Positions 24,311 through 33,086 of a stretch of DNA of 64,000 nt are shown piece after piece. The stretch lies in the NCBI GenBank assembly GCA_049611805.1, contig JBMZAX010000005.1:53872-117871 (forward strand), written 5' to 3'. How positions within the stretch are numbered: the first letter of the stretch is position 1; each line of letters starts with the position of its first letter. A model generated the notes under the pieces. It saw only the letters and a list, made by a program, of their open reading frames with translations, was not told where the DNA came from and did not search any database. Source of the stretch: UBA7378 sp049611805 (GTDB lineage Bacteria > Pseudomonadota > Alphaproteobacteria > RS24). The position numbers were made by a program, and so were the translations under genes.

Positions 24311-25096
24311 TTATCGGCCTTTAAAGCTTGGCGCGCGTTTTTCCAAAAATGCACTGACGCCTTCGGCGTAATCGGCGCTCTCGCCGCAACGGGTCATGAA
24401 ATCGGCCTCTTTGTCGAGATGGGTCGGCAAATCATTATCCCACGAGCTCTGGATCGCTTCCTTGGTGAGGGCAAGGCCCAGCGTCGGCCCTTTGGCGAAG
24501 CCTTCAACCATGTCGCGTGCGGTTTGCATCAACTCCGCATCGTCAACCGATTTCCAGATGAGCCCCCAGCTTTCGGCTTTTTCCGCGCTCAGGGGCTCGG
24601 CGGTAAAGGCCAGTCCCTTGGCGCGCGCTTCGCCCAGCAAATGCGGCAGGTGCCAACTGCCGCCGGTATCGGGGATCAAGCCCACTTTGGAAAATGACTG
24701 GATAAATTTGGCGCTTTTGGCCGCCAGCACAATGTCACAGGCCAGCGCAATATTTGCGCCCGCGCCTGCGGCAACGCCGTTCACGGCGCACACAACCGGA
24801 CAGGGCAGGTTGCGTATTTGTTTCACAAGCGGGGCATAAAAGGCGCGCACGGTTGCGCCAAGGTCGGGTGGCCCCTCCATTTTCGAAGGGTCGCGATCGC
24901 CCAAATCCTGGCCCGCGCAAAATCCGCGCCCCGCACCGGTCAACAATACGGCGCGCGCAGATGTGTCATGGGCTTTTTGCAGGCATTCACGAAGGGCCAG
25001 ATGCATTTCATCGGTAAAACTGTTGAGCTGATCGGGCCGGTTCAGGGTAATCTCAAACCAACCGTCATGTTCAAGGCACTGGATTGTATCGCTCAT
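24311..25096 (-). CDS. paaG: 1,2-epoxyphenylacetyl-CoA isomerase (enoyl-CoA hydratase family)
   Basis: 261 residues of the crotonase superfamily. AGRGFCAGQDL and NGVAAGAGANIALACDIV form the oxyanion-hole elements, and GLIPDTGGSWHLPHLLG carries the Asp (in PDTGG) typical of PaaG, which isomerises the ring epoxide to the oxepin-CoA. The PSFKGR C-terminus is also family-typical. First gene of the minus-strand paaG-paaK-paaR run and divergent from the PaaX-like gene. PaaB2-type hydratases are similar, but the PDTGG context favours PaaG. The other paa genes (paaF, H, J, Z) are not in the window. Confidence 0.88.
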   Translation of the reverse strand: MSDTIQCLEHDGWFEITLNRPDQLNSFTDEMHLALRECLQKAHDTSARAVLLTGAGRGFCAGQDLGDRDPSKMEGPPDLGATVRAFYAPLVKQIRNLPCPVVCAVNGVAAGAGANIALACDIVLAAKSAKFIQSFSKVGLIPDTGGSWHLPHLLGEARAKGLAFTAEPLSAEKAESWGLIWKSVDDAELMQTARDMVEGFAKGPTLGLALTKEAIQSSWDNDLPTHLDKEADFMTRCGESADYAEGVSAFLEKRAPSFKGR

Positions 25097-25123
25097 GAAT
25101 GTAGACTCCCTAAAATCGATTTG

Positions 25124-25155
25124 AATTAATCGTTACATAAGCCGACCAAGTGGTC
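25124..25155. promoter_or_regulatory. paaG/paaX divergent control region
   Basis: The 100-bp gap between paaG and the PaaX-like gene holds GTTACATAAG at 25132-25141 (reverse complement CTTATGTAAC, matching the core of sites A and B) and a separate palindrome GACCA-AG-TGGTC at 25144-25155. The two adjacent sites could serve the two local regulators. Confidence 0.5.
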
Positions 25156-25196
25156 AATTATTAAACAGAGAGCCAAAAAGGAGTTCCAAACGGCCC

Positions 25197-25916
25197 ATGA
25201 CGCCTGCCATCCACCATATTCTTGGGCAGGAACGCCCGCGCGTCTGGTCGTTTATTGTGACGATTTTCGGCGATTTGGCGCGCGAAGACAGCCGCTATAT
25301 CAGTTCCCGAACGCTCAATCGGCTGACCGCGCAAATCGGGGTGAAACCGGAAGCCACGCGTGTGGCCCTGCATCGCCTGCGCAAAGAGGATTGGCTTGAA
25401 AGCGCAAAATTCGGGCGCGAAAGCCATTATCGCCTCACCGACAATGGGCGCGCGCTCAGCCGTGAGGCGGCCCCGCGCATTTATGGCGCCGCCTCGAATG
25501 AGGCATGGATGCTTGCTCTTTATGACCCGAATAAAATTGCGCCTGAGGGTTTGCGCATTTCTTCGGGCATAAGCTTGGTCGCATCGGAATGCGCCGGCGC
25601 GATGAACCTGGCGGTGACAGACCCGTTGCCCCTGTGGATGGTAGACCGATTGGTTCAGGGTGATGTCCAAAGCGCCATTCACAATCTGCATGCGCGTTTG
25701 GCAGGCTTTACCGCCGAACCGGATGCGGCCGAGCTTGACCGTGCGGTTTTGCGCCTGTCATTGGTGCATGAATGGCGGCGCATCATTCTGCGTGTTCCGG
25801 ATGTTCCCGATCTCTTGTTTGAAAACGCATTTTCACTGGGGGAACTCAGGGGTGGCGTGCAGCGTTTATTGTCGGCGCTGTCGGATGTATCACTCGAACA
25901 CATAATGGATTCTTGA
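25197..25916 (+). CDS. PaaX-like transcriptional regulator
   Basis: 239 residues, somewhat shorter than the roughly 300 of E. coli PaaX. The N-terminus VWSFIVTIFGDLAREDSRYISSRTL and the winged-helix region VKPEATRVALHRLRKEDWLESAKFGRESHYRLTDNG follow the PaaX pattern, as does the C-terminal LVHEWRRIILRVPDVPDLLF. PaaX represses paa genes and is released by phenylacetyl-CoA. It is divergent from paaG across a 100-bp gap. The window therefore holds two different types of paa repressor. The start is preceded by AAGGAG at a long 13-base spacing. Confidence 0.8.
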   Translation: MTPAIHHILGQERPRVWSFIVTIFGDLAREDSRYISSRTLNRLTAQIGVKPEATRVALHRLRKEDWLESAKFGRESHYRLTDNGRALSREAAPRIYGAASNEAWMLALYDPNKIAPEGLRISSGISLVASECAGAMNLAVTDPLPLWMVDRLVQGDVQSAIHNLHARLAGFTAEPDAAELDRAVLRLSLVHEWRRIILRVPDVPDLLFENAFSLGELRGGVQRLLSALSDVSLEHIMDS

Positions 25917-25958
25917 ATATTTCCGGCCTCGCGCACAACTTCGCGCGCAATGTCGGTT

Positions 25959-27518
25959 TTAATTGACCTGCCGCTCCTTGCCTTCCCAGAAGGGTGCCCG
26001 CAAATTGCGTTTCAACACTTTGCCCGCACCCGATAGCGGCAATGGGTCGGTGCGCAATTCGGTTGAACGTGGCAATTTGTAATTGGCAATCAGAGGGCGG
26101 CAATGCTCGATAATCTCATCCGTATTCGGTGCCATGCCTTCTTTCGGAACGATAATCGCATGCACCGCTTCGCCCCATTTGTCGTCCGGAATGCCGATAA
26201 CGGCAACGGCGGAAACCGCGTCATGGGTGGAAATGGCGCTCTCGACTTCTGCTGAGAACACGTTTTCACCGCCGGTGACAATCATGTCTTTCATGCGGTC
26301 GGCGATGAAAATGAAGCCGTCATCATCCATATAGCCGCCATCGCCCGTATGCACCCAGCCATCCACCAGCGTGGCGGCGGTTTGCTCGTCCAGTTTCCAA
26401 TAGCCCTGCATGGCACCCATGCTGCGGGCGCAAATTTCCCCGACATCGCCCCTTGCAACATTATTGCCGTCTTCATCGACGATTTTAACCTCCGTGCCCG
26501 GTACCGGACGCCCCGCCGAGCGCAATTTGGAATTATTGCCCCCCAGCACATGATATTCGGGCTGCAGTGTGGTCACAATCGGGGCCAGTTCGGTCTGGCC
26601 GTAACCCTGAATAATATTCAAATCCGGCAGGCGCTTGATAAGGTCGACCAATAGGCCTTCGGGCATGGGCGAGGCGCCATAGGTCAGATATTTCAGCGAC
26701 GCCAGACGCGCCGGATCGAACTTGTCGGAGCCCAGCAACATGCCGATCATTGTCGGCACCATCAATGTATGTGTGACCCCGTGGGTTTCGACAGTGTCCA
26801 GCACGCCGTCAATATCAAACATCGGAATATAGACATGGGTCGCACCGACCGCTGTCAGTCCACCGCTGGCGCAACCATCGGCCAGATGAAACATGGGGCC
26901 CGTGTGCAGATAGCGGCTGTCGGGGCCTGCTTCGGTCATTTTCGACATGACCAGATTATTGTACCAAAGCGCGCGGTGCGGCAGCATCACGCCTTTTGGA
27001 AACCCCGTCGTGCCGCCCGTGTAATAAAGCCCTGCGAGATCTTCGCCGAAGCACATGGCGTCATCGCACAAACTGCCCTGTGCCACGAGGTCCTCATAAG
27101 CCAGCATGTCTTCGGGCACCTCGTCATCATCAAGGTAAATCACCGTTTTGAGCTTGGGGCATTCGGGGCGTATTTCATCGACCACGGGCGCAAAGGCTTT
27201 GTCCACGAACAATATTTCGGCCTCGGAATCGTTCAGCGAATAGGCATTCTCAACGGATGTCCAACGAATATTCATCGGCACCACGGCAGCACCGGCCCAC
27301 CAGACGGCATGAAAATATTCGGTGTAACGGTCGGAATTGAGCGCCAGAATGGCTACCCGGTCGCCGGCCGATGCGCCCAGCTTGCGCAGGCTGTCGGCCA
27401 GCTTTGCCACGCGCTCACGATGTTCGTGCCAATTGCGCTTGCGTGTGCCCATAATCGTGGCAATGGCATTGGGCCGCGTATCCGCTGCCGCGCTCATAAA
27501 TTGCGTAAGATTGGTCAT
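25959..27518 (-). CDS. Acyl-CoA synthetase (AMP-forming)
   Basis: 519 residues from the ATG at 27518, with GGGGGG just upstream; the longer open frame has no support. Adenylation motifs: YYTGGTTGFPKGVMLPH at about residue 167, GYGQTE, HTGDGGYMDDDGF, GGENVFSAEVE and a C-terminal PLSGAGKVLKR lysine. It activates a fatty or aromatic acid to its CoA ester. It resembles the branch often found with short-chain dehydrogenases in lipid and steroid degradation, but the substrate is unknown. The SDR gene upstream (28427-27687) is in the same direction at 168 bp. Confidence 0.88.
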   Translation of the reverse strand: MTNLTQFMSAAADTRPNAIATIMGTRKRNWHEHRERVAKLADSLRKLGASAGDRVAILALNSDRYTEYFHAVWWAGAAVVPMNIRWTSVENAYSLNDSEAEILFVDKAFAPVVDEIRPECPKLKTVIYLDDDEVPEDMLAYEDLVAQGSLCDDAMCFGEDLAGLYYTGGTTGFPKGVMLPHRALWYNNLVMSKMTEAGPDSRYLHTGPMFHLADGCASGGLTAVGATHVYIPMFDIDGVLDTVETHGVTHTLMVPTMIGMLLGSDKFDPARLASLKYLTYGASPMPEGLLVDLIKRLPDLNIIQGYGQTELAPIVTTLQPEYHVLGGNNSKLRSAGRPVPGTEVKIVDEDGNNVARGDVGEICARSMGAMQGYWKLDEQTAATLVDGWVHTGDGGYMDDDGFIFIADRMKDMIVTGGENVFSAEVESAISTHDAVSAVAVIGIPDDKWGEAVHAIIVPKEGMAPNTDEIIEHCRPLIANYKLPRSTELRTDPLPLSGAGKVLKRNLRAPFWEGKERQVN

Positions 27519-27686
27519 TGTCTGCCCCCCATTTGCGCGCGAACCGAATATAAATTCGCGATCCAGATTATTTCCCTTAACCTCATAAATATTTTTCCAA
27601 AAGGCGGCGCCAAAGGCAAAGAAATAAACACTGTCGGGAGACCCCAAAAAAATCGGGCAACGCGGTGGCGGCAGGGAATATGCGCT

Positions 27687-28427
27687 CTAGGTGCGCAGGA
27701 GCATGCCGCCATCGACATTCAAATCATGACCGGTAACAAAACCGCTGTCATCGCTTGCCAGAAACAGCGCGCCGCGTGCGATATCGACAGGCTGTCCCAG
27801 CCGGCGCAGGGGAGATTTTTTCGCCCAGACATCGGCAATTTCATTATTTGCGAAACCCGCCGCCGTCATGCCGGTATGAATGGCACCGGGCAAAATGCAA
27901 TTTGCGGTAATGCCAAATTTGCCCAGTTCCAGCGCCAGAGTGCGCGTATAGCCGGTGACGCCGGCCTTGGACGCGCTATAGGCGGCCAAGCCGTAATCGG
28001 TGTGTTGGGCCATCACCGAGGCCACATTGATAATGCGTCCGGCGGCGGCGTTTTTAAGATGCGGAATGGCCGCCTGACACAAGCGAAACGAGGCGGTGAG
28101 GTTCACGTCCAGCGTCTTCTGCCAGACTTCCGGGCCCATGTCTTCGGCCGGCGCATTTGTGCCAATGCCGGCATTATTCATTAAAATATCCAATTGCCCG
28201 AAGCGGGTGACCGCTTCGCCGACAATTGTGTCAGGGGCGTTTTCGTGCGTGATGTCCATCGCCAGACAGTCAATCCGGGCTGTCTCGGCATGATTGTCGT
28301 GCAGGCCCGCTTCATTCCGGTCAACGGCCAGCACATGCGCGCCCTCGGTTGCAAAAAGCTGCGCCGTGGCCGCGCCAATGCCCGACGCCGCGCCGGTTAC
28401 AATCGCCACTTTGTTTTCAAGACGCAT
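27687..28427 (-). CDS. Short-chain dehydrogenase/reductase
   Basis: 246 residues, a classical SDR. TGAASGIG (12-19) binds the cofactor, NNAG follows the central strand, the catalytic residues are the Ser of NVASVMAQ and Y-S-A-S-K of the AYSASKAG motif, and the C-terminus has VTGHDLNVDGGML. An Asp-Arg pair after the second strand (VDRNEAG) suggests NAD(H) preference. Such enzymes oxidise or reduce hydroxy groups of acyl, steroid or aromatic intermediates. It is upstream of the acyl-CoA synthetase gene; the pathway is not determined. Confidence 0.87.
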   Translation of the reverse strand: MRLENKVAIVTGAASGIGAATAQLFATEGAHVLAVDRNEAGLHDNHAETARIDCLAMDITHENAPDTIVGEAVTRFGQLDILMNNAGIGTNAPAEDMGPEVWQKTLDVNLTASFRLCQAAIPHLKNAAAGRIINVASVMAQHTDYGLAAYSASKAGVTGYTRTLALELGKFGITANCILPGAIHTGMTAAGFANNEIADVWAKKSPLRRLGQPVDIARGALFLASDDSGFVTGHDLNVDGGMLLRT

Positions 28428-28455
28428 GGATACCCCCCCCCTTATTTATCGCGTG

Positions 28456-28680
28456 TCAGTGAATTTCATCCGGCGTGTCGGTCTCGTGCAAGGCCGCTTC
28501 CATCTCGGCGTCAAAATCATCCGGCGGCTCGACCGCAGGAATGGCATAAGTGCCGCCCAGCCAGCGGTGCAGGTCAATATCCGCACAGCGTTTGGAGCAA
28601 AAGGGCTTATGCGTCTCTTGCGGCGGTTCAACTTTGCAAATCGGGCATTTTCCCATAATAGCGCTCGTGCGTTTATTCAT
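28456..28680 (-). CDS. yacG: DNA gyrase inhibitor YacG-type zinc protein
   Basis: A 74-residue zinc-finger protein with CPIC, then KPFCSKRCADIDLHRW: the C-x2-C...C-x3-C pattern of YacG, which binds GyrB and inhibits DNA gyrase. The start at 28680 overlaps the end of the ribonuclease gene by 8 bp; an alternative ATG at 28656 gives 66 residues. The acidic C-terminal tail is family-typical. The gene order infA-maf-rng-yacG is common in Alphaproteobacteria. Confidence 0.88.
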   Translation of the reverse strand: MNKRTSAIMGKCPICKVEPPQETHKPFCSKRCADIDLHRWLGGTYAIPAVEPPDDFDAEMEAALHETDTPDEIH

Positions 28681-29923
28681 CCATTGCGGGGCGGATTTGT
28701 TGCAGGCTCTGGGCAAGCGTCATGCCGCCGCGTCGCCGCGTCATTTCCACCACGCTGAACTCCGACATCGGGCCGATGCGCACCGGCTGTTTGTCGCCGG
28801 TAAATCCTTCATCGAGTGCTTGCAAAACCGCTTCGCCGTCGCTGCTTTCGGTCATGTCGATGAAATCAATGGCGATCAGCCCGCCGAGACCGCGCAGCCG
28901 GATTTGCCGCGCAATGATTTGGGCGGCTTCCAAATTAACCGCGCGCGCCGGCGCGTCATGATTGCCCGAATTGACATCAATCGTCGTCATGGCTTGCGTG
29001 GTTTCAAACATCACCCAGCCGCCCGAAGGCAATTCCACGCGGGCGGATTGGGCCTCTTCGATATATTCGTCAATATTGTGCCGGTCGAACAAATATTCGT
29101 CATCGTCGGATTTTTCAATGCGGTCAACAAGATCGGGCGAATGCTGGCGGCAATAGGCTTGCGCGGCGCGAAACGCGGCTTCGCCTTCAATGCAAATAAT
29201 TTCAGTGCTGCTGCGCACAAGGTCGCGCACGGCGCGCTCAACCGGGCCCAGATCTTCGTGCAAAAGGCTTGGCGGCTTGGCTTCCTCGGCCTGATCGATA
29301 AGGGCGTCCCATTGCGCGGCGACGCTCGCCATATCTGCGGCCAGTTCGTCGGCCTGCATCCCCACCGCGGCGGTGCGGATGACCCAGCCGGCCGGCCCGT
29401 CCATGCCTTCAACCTCAATGGGATCGGCGTTTTCACCGGCGATGATCTGGCCGGCAAGGTCGCCCAGACGCGTGCGCTCGGCCTCATCTTCAATGCTGCG
29501 CGACACGGCAATGCGGTTGCGACACGGCGCGATTACCACGGCGCGGCCCGGCAGGGTGACGTCAGCCGTTATTTGCGCGCCCTTGTCGCCGACCGGTGGC
29601 CGCGTGACCTGCACAAGCAATGTGTCGCCGCTTTGCACGCAATCTTCAATCGGGGTTTCGCGGTCGGCACCCGGCACCAGCGCCCGCGCCTCGCGCGCGC
29701 CCAGAAATCCGGCTCGGTCGAGGCCGATATTTACAAAAGCCGCCTGCAAATGCGGCACCACGCGCTCAACTTGGGCAAGATAGATGCGCCCGTTCAGCCG
29801 GTCGGCGGCGTCAGCCTGTTTTTGCCCCATCGGGGCGGCCTGAAACCCGACAAGCCTGCCGTCTTCAATTTGGGCAATCCGTGCGGTGGCGTCGCGCAAG
29901 CTGATCAAAACCTCATGACCCAT
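28673..29923 (-). CDS. rng: Ribonuclease E/G family protein
   Basis: 416 residues from the ATG at 29923, which has GGAG at the right distance. The catalytic domain is present: TTIDVNSGNHD (metal-binding Asp) and GGLIAIDFIDM. The N-terminal region NGRIYLAQVERVVPHLQAAFVNIGLDRAGFL contains a compact S1-like portion. It is shorter than E. coli RNase G and lacks the C-terminal zinc-link CPxC motif and any degradosome scaffold. Such enzymes process rRNA and mRNA 5' regions. It overlaps maf (stop at 29913) and yacG. Confidence 0.88.
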   Translation of the reverse strand: MGHEVLISLRDATARIAQIEDGRLVGFQAAPMGQKQADAADRLNGRIYLAQVERVVPHLQAAFVNIGLDRAGFLGAREARALVPGADRETPIEDCVQSGDTLLVQVTRPPVGDKGAQITADVTLPGRAVVIAPCRNRIAVSRSIEDEAERTRLGDLAGQIIAGENADPIEVEGMDGPAGWVIRTAAVGMQADELAADMASVAAQWDALIDQAEEAKPPSLLHEDLGPVERAVRDLVRSSTEIICIEGEAAFRAAQAYCRQHSPDLVDRIEKSDDDEYLFDRHNIDEYIEEAQSARVELPSGGWVMFETTQAMTTIDVNSGNHDAPARAVNLEAAQIIARQIRLRGLGGLIAIDFIDMTESSDGEAVLQALDEGFTGDKQPVRIGPMSEFSVVEMTRRRGGMTLAQSLQQIRPAMDE

Positions 29924-30557
29924 TATTTTCTCCATCTTCCGTAACCGTAAAACCGACCCCCGACAACATGGCGACAGTTTCAAAAACTGGCAAGCCCACA
30001 ATCGCCGAATACGACCCGACAATGCGCGTCACAAAACGCGCGGCCTTGCCCTGAATGGCATAGCCACCGGCCTTGCCCTGCCATTCGCCGGATGCCAGAT
30101 AGGTTTCAATATCATGCGCATCAAGCGTTTTCATGCGCACGCGGCTCGTAACCAGACGCTTTGCCACACACGCACCCCCGCCAAACAGGCACACGCCCGT
30201 GCTGACGCGGTGCCCGCGGCCCGACAAAAGCGTGAGGTAGTCCTGCGCCGCCGCGCGTGTTTCGGTTTTCGGCAAAATGCGCCGCCCGACGCTGACAACC
30301 GTATCGGCGGCCAGCACCAGCATATTCGGCTCATTTGCAGTCTGCGCGGAAACATAAGCCGCTTTTTCAAAAGCAAGCCGCGCGGCGAGTTGGGCGGGCA
30401 ATTCGCGGGGGTTCGGGGTTTCGTCAATATCGGCCGGAACAATCATATCGGGCACAATGCCAACTTGCGCCAACAAATCCTGCCGGCGTGGTGAGGCGCT
30501 TGCAAGGCATAGCCGCTTATTTGTAACGATAGGTGATCCGTCCTTTTGTGAGATCAT
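29913..30557 (-). CDS. maf: Maf-family nucleoside triphosphate pyrophosphatase
   Basis: 214 residues. LASASPRRQDLLAQVG near residues 18-33 is the signature N-terminus, and ADTVV and GKAGGYAIQGKAA are the remaining motifs of the Maf/YceF fold. Members hydrolyse non-canonical or canonical nucleotides such as dTTP, UTP or m7GTP. The ATG at 30557 lies inside the end of infA (41-bp overlap), which implies translational coupling; no closer start codon exists in frame. It overlaps the ribonuclease start by 11 bp. Confidence 0.9.
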   Translation of the reverse strand: MISQKDGSPIVTNKRLCLASASPRRQDLLAQVGIVPDMIVPADIDETPNPRELPAQLAARLAFEKAAYVSAQTANEPNMLVLAADTVVSVGRRILPKTETRAAAQDYLTLLSGRGHRVSTGVCLFGGGACVAKRLVTSRVRMKTLDAHDIETYLASGEWQGKAGGYAIQGKAARFVTRIVGSYSAIVGLPVFETVAMLSGVGFTVTEDGENNGS

Positions 30558-30735
30558 AAGGTGTCATTTCTACCAGAACTTTATCGCCCGCCAGCACACG
30601 AATGCGGTTTTTACGCATTTTGCCCGCAGTATGGGCAATTACTTCGTGGTCGTTTTCGAGTTTTACCCGAAAAGTTGCGTTTGGCAGCAATTCGACAACG
30701 GTCGCGTTGAATTCCAGTAGCTCTTCTTTTGCCAT
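30517..30735 (-). CDS. infA: Translation initiation factor IF-1
   Basis: 72 residues, exactly the family length. It is a single OB-fold: MAKEELLEFNATVVELLPN, FRVKLENDHEVIAHTAGKMRKNRIRVLAGD, and the final GRITYRYK. IF-1 occupies the ribosomal A site and stabilises the 30S initiation complex. An in-frame start at 30744 would add MRH but the canonical MAKEE is preferred. The maf start overlaps its end. Confidence 0.97.
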   Translation of the reverse strand: MAKEELLEFNATVVELLPNATFRVKLENDHEVIAHTAGKMRKNRIRVLAGDKVLVEMTPYDLTKGRITYRYK

Positions 30736-30801
30736 ATGTCTCACTCAGTTCCTGATGCCGGAGAATGGTCAGAATATGCAGAAAAATCAAGTCTTTTTGA
30801 C

Positions 30802-31317
30802 CTATCCGCGCATTTGCAACACGCTGATCAGCGTGAACAGACGCCGCGCCGTATCGTCGTCAATATCGGCCTGACCGGAAAGCCGCGTCCGCAATGTCTC
30901 GGCTCCCTCATTATGCAAAACCCGCCGCGCCTGATCAATGGTCTCGATTTTATCGGGCGTGGCGCTGCGAATGGCATCGTAATAGCTCTCGCAGACCATG
31001 AAATAATCCCGAATATGGCGGCGAAACGGTGACATGGAAATATCAATAGTCTCCAGCGGGGCGTCGTCCGTATCGGCGATGTCAAACTGAATGCCGCGTT
31101 CGCTGAGCGACAGCTGCACCCTGAACGGGCCGGTTTTGCCGCTGACCAGACGGAAATGATTGCCTTCAATGAGGTCAAAAATGGCGACGCGGCGTTCGTG
31201 TTCAATGTCCGGATTGCGCGCGACCAATGCCGGGTCATCCAGCGAAATATGCACGATGCGATCGGCTGCCCCGGATTTGCCGGAGGCTTCGTCGCGCTCG
31301 TCGGCTGCGTCAGTCAT
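30802..31317 (-). CDS. UPF0262 family protein
   Basis: 171 residues with the features of UPF0262, a family restricted to Alphaproteobacteria and of unknown function: HERRVAIFDLIEGNHF, LSLSERGIQFDI and MSPFRRHIRDYFMVCESYYDAIR. It is helical and soluble with no signal peptide. Its start overlaps the end of hisD by 8 bp, so it is translated from the same message as murA-DUF2948-hisD, an arrangement typical of this class. Confidence 0.9.
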   Translation of the reverse strand: MTDAADERDEASGKSGAADRIVHISLDDPALVARNPDIEHERRVAIFDLIEGNHFRLVSGKTGPFRVQLSLSERGIQFDIADTDDAPLETIDISMSPFRRHIRDYFMVCESYYDAIRSATPDKIETIDQARRVLHNEGAETLRTRLSGQADIDDDTARRLFTLISVLQMRG

Positions 31318-32638
31318 TTTCGCCCGAACCGGCAGGGCGTTGGTTGAGCCTTATGGAAATTGAGCGGCCATGCGCGTGCAGGCCCTCCTCATCGGCCAGC
31401 CGCACGGCATCGGGGCCTATTTCGGCCAGCGACGCCGCATCACAGCGCACCAGCGAACTGCGTTTCATGAAATCCAGCACCGACAGCCCCGACGCATAGC
31501 GCGACGCGCGCGCGGTCGGCAGCACGTGATTGGGCCCGGCAATGTAATCGCCCACCGCTTCGGGCGTGTAGCGGCCCAGAAAAATAGCGCCCGCATGTCT
31601 GATATCGCGCGCCAGGGCCTCAGGGTCTTCGACGGCCAGTTCAAGATGTTCGGGTGCCAGCGCATTGACCAAATCGGCGGCCTGCGTCATCACATTTTCA
31701 ACAATAATGACCGCGCCGAAATTTCCCCAACTGTTGCGGGCAATATCGGCGCGCGGCAATTCGTCCAGCAAGGCAGTAACGGCCGCGATGACCGCCTCGG
31801 CAAATTCGGCGCTGTCGCAAATCAGCACGGATTGGGCGACATCATCATGCTCGGCCTGCGACATTAAATCGGCGGCAATCCAGGCCGGGTCATTATCGGC
31901 ATCGGCGACCACCAAAATCTCGGACGGCCCGGCCATCATGTCGATGCCGACCTGCCCGAATACCTGTTTTTTGGCCGCTGCCACATAGGCATTGCCGGGC
32001 CCGACAATCACATCCACCGGCGCGACCGTCGCCGTGCCATAGGCCAGGGCCGCAATCGCCTGCGCCCCGCCAATGCGGAATATTTCATTGACGCCGGCAT
32101 ATTTTGCCGCCGCCAGAACCAGCGGATTTATAACCCCGTCAGGGGCGGGCACCACCATGGCCACCCGCGCAACACCGGCCACGCGCGCGGGAATGGCGTT
32201 CATCAGCACGGATGAAGGATAATTTGCCAGCCCGCCCGGAACATAGAGACCCGCTGCATCGACCGGCGTCCAGCGATGGCCCAGTTCAACCCCGACCGCA
32301 TCGGTAAAGCGGCTGTCTTCGGGCTTTTGCCGCGCGTGATAATCGGCAATGCGAGCGGCGGCATTTTCAAGCGCCGCGCGCGTTTCCGGCGCGCAAGCTT
32401 TTTCAGCCGCGTCGATTTCCGCCGCGCTCACGCGCATGTCGGTTTGGCCGAGGTCGAGCCGGTCGAATTTTTTCGTATAGGCGTGCAGTGCGTCATCGCC
32501 TTCGGCGCGCACGGCATCAATGATTGCGCTCACATCGGCATGCACGTCGGCGTCCTGCTCCCGCTTCATTGATTGCAGGGCGGCAAAACGGTCGGAAAAA
32601 TCCGTATCCGCAGAATTCAGGATCATTTTGCACGTCAT
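31310..32638 (-). CDS. hisD: Histidinol dehydrogenase
   Basis: 442 residues. The protein shows GLYVPGG, VIVGPGNAYVAAAK, VGIDMMAGPSEILV, SQAEHDD, and the C-terminal NHVLPTARASRYASGLSVLDFMK, which carry the zinc ligands (Gln and His of AEHDD, Asp and His downstream) and catalytic residues. It converts L-histidinol to histidine in two NAD+-dependent steps. GGAG precedes the ATG by 7 bases. It lies 13 bp after the DUF2948 gene and overlaps the UPF0262 gene. Confidence 0.96.
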   Translation of the reverse strand: MTCKMILNSADTDFSDRFAALQSMKREQDADVHADVSAIIDAVRAEGDDALHAYTKKFDRLDLGQTDMRVSAAEIDAAEKACAPETRAALENAAARIADYHARQKPEDSRFTDAVGVELGHRWTPVDAAGLYVPGGLANYPSSVLMNAIPARVAGVARVAMVVPAPDGVINPLVLAAAKYAGVNEIFRIGGAQAIAALAYGTATVAPVDVIVGPGNAYVAAAKKQVFGQVGIDMMAGPSEILVVADADNDPAWIAADLMSQAEHDDVAQSVLICDSAEFAEAVIAAVTALLDELPRADIARNSWGNFGAVIIVENVMTQAADLVNALAPEHLELAVEDPEALARDIRHAGAIFLGRYTPEAVGDYIAGPNHVLPTARASRYASGLSVLDFMKRSSLVRCDAASLAEIGPDAVRLADEEGLHAHGRSISIRLNQRPAGSGEND

Positions 32639-32651
32639 CTAACGGCTCCTG

Positions 32652-33086
32652 CTACGCGTTTGCATCATGAGCCGGGCGGCGTGTTGCGGCCCATGGCTCG
32701 GTTATATCTTCCAATATGGCTTCGCAAGCTTCTACCGCCAAGCGTATTTCGCCGCCACCGGAAAAAATAATCGATACCGTGCCCGCCGGTGCGTCGCCCG
32801 CTTCGAACCGCAATGCCAAAAGCGACAATACGCCATCGGGCTGGTCGGTGCGAATATTGCGCCGCTGCGCGCTTAAAATGCCGCCAATTTGCAGCGCAGC
32901 GCGCACGCGCAAGGATTTGCTTTCGGGCAATTCCCAGCAAAAGCGGTTCATCACCAGCACAAGGCGGCGCCGGTCGTCCAGAAAGGCCATATCGCCGGTT
33001 TGCAAAACCGCATCCTGTATATGCGCCGACATGATGTCCATGTCATCTGCCGTTCTGCCAAAAAGTTTGAGCGGTTTATGCGTCAT
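32652..33086 (-). CDS. DUF2948 family protein
   Basis: 144 residues. The beginning LKLFGRTADDMDIMSAHIQDAVLQTGDM and the segment RRRLVLVMNRFCWE are typical of DUF2948, an alphaproteobacterial family nearly always placed between murA and hisD. No catalytic motif or membrane segment is visible and the function is unknown. Its ATG overlaps the murA stop as ATGA. Confidence 0.85.
   Translation of the reverse strand: MTHKPLKLFGRTADDMDIMSAHIQDAVLQTGDMAFLDDRRRLVLVMNRFCWELPESKSLRVRAALQIGGILSAQRRNIRTDQPDGVLSLLALRFEAGDAPAGTVSIIFSGGGEIRLAVEACEAILEDITEPWAATRRPAHDANA

Noticed and set aside
26769..28184. 471-codon plus-strand frame opposite the acyl-CoA synthetase and SDR genes
   Set aside because: Spans two real genes and the gap between them, with no motif.
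28550..29944. 464-codon plus-strand frame opposite the RNase E/G gene
   Set aside because: Antisense to a gene with catalytic DVNSG and IDFIDM motifs; no domain in the plus-strand frame.
28456..30735. Novel operon from infA to yacG
   Set aside because: The infA-maf-rng-yacG order is ordinary in Alphaproteobacteria.
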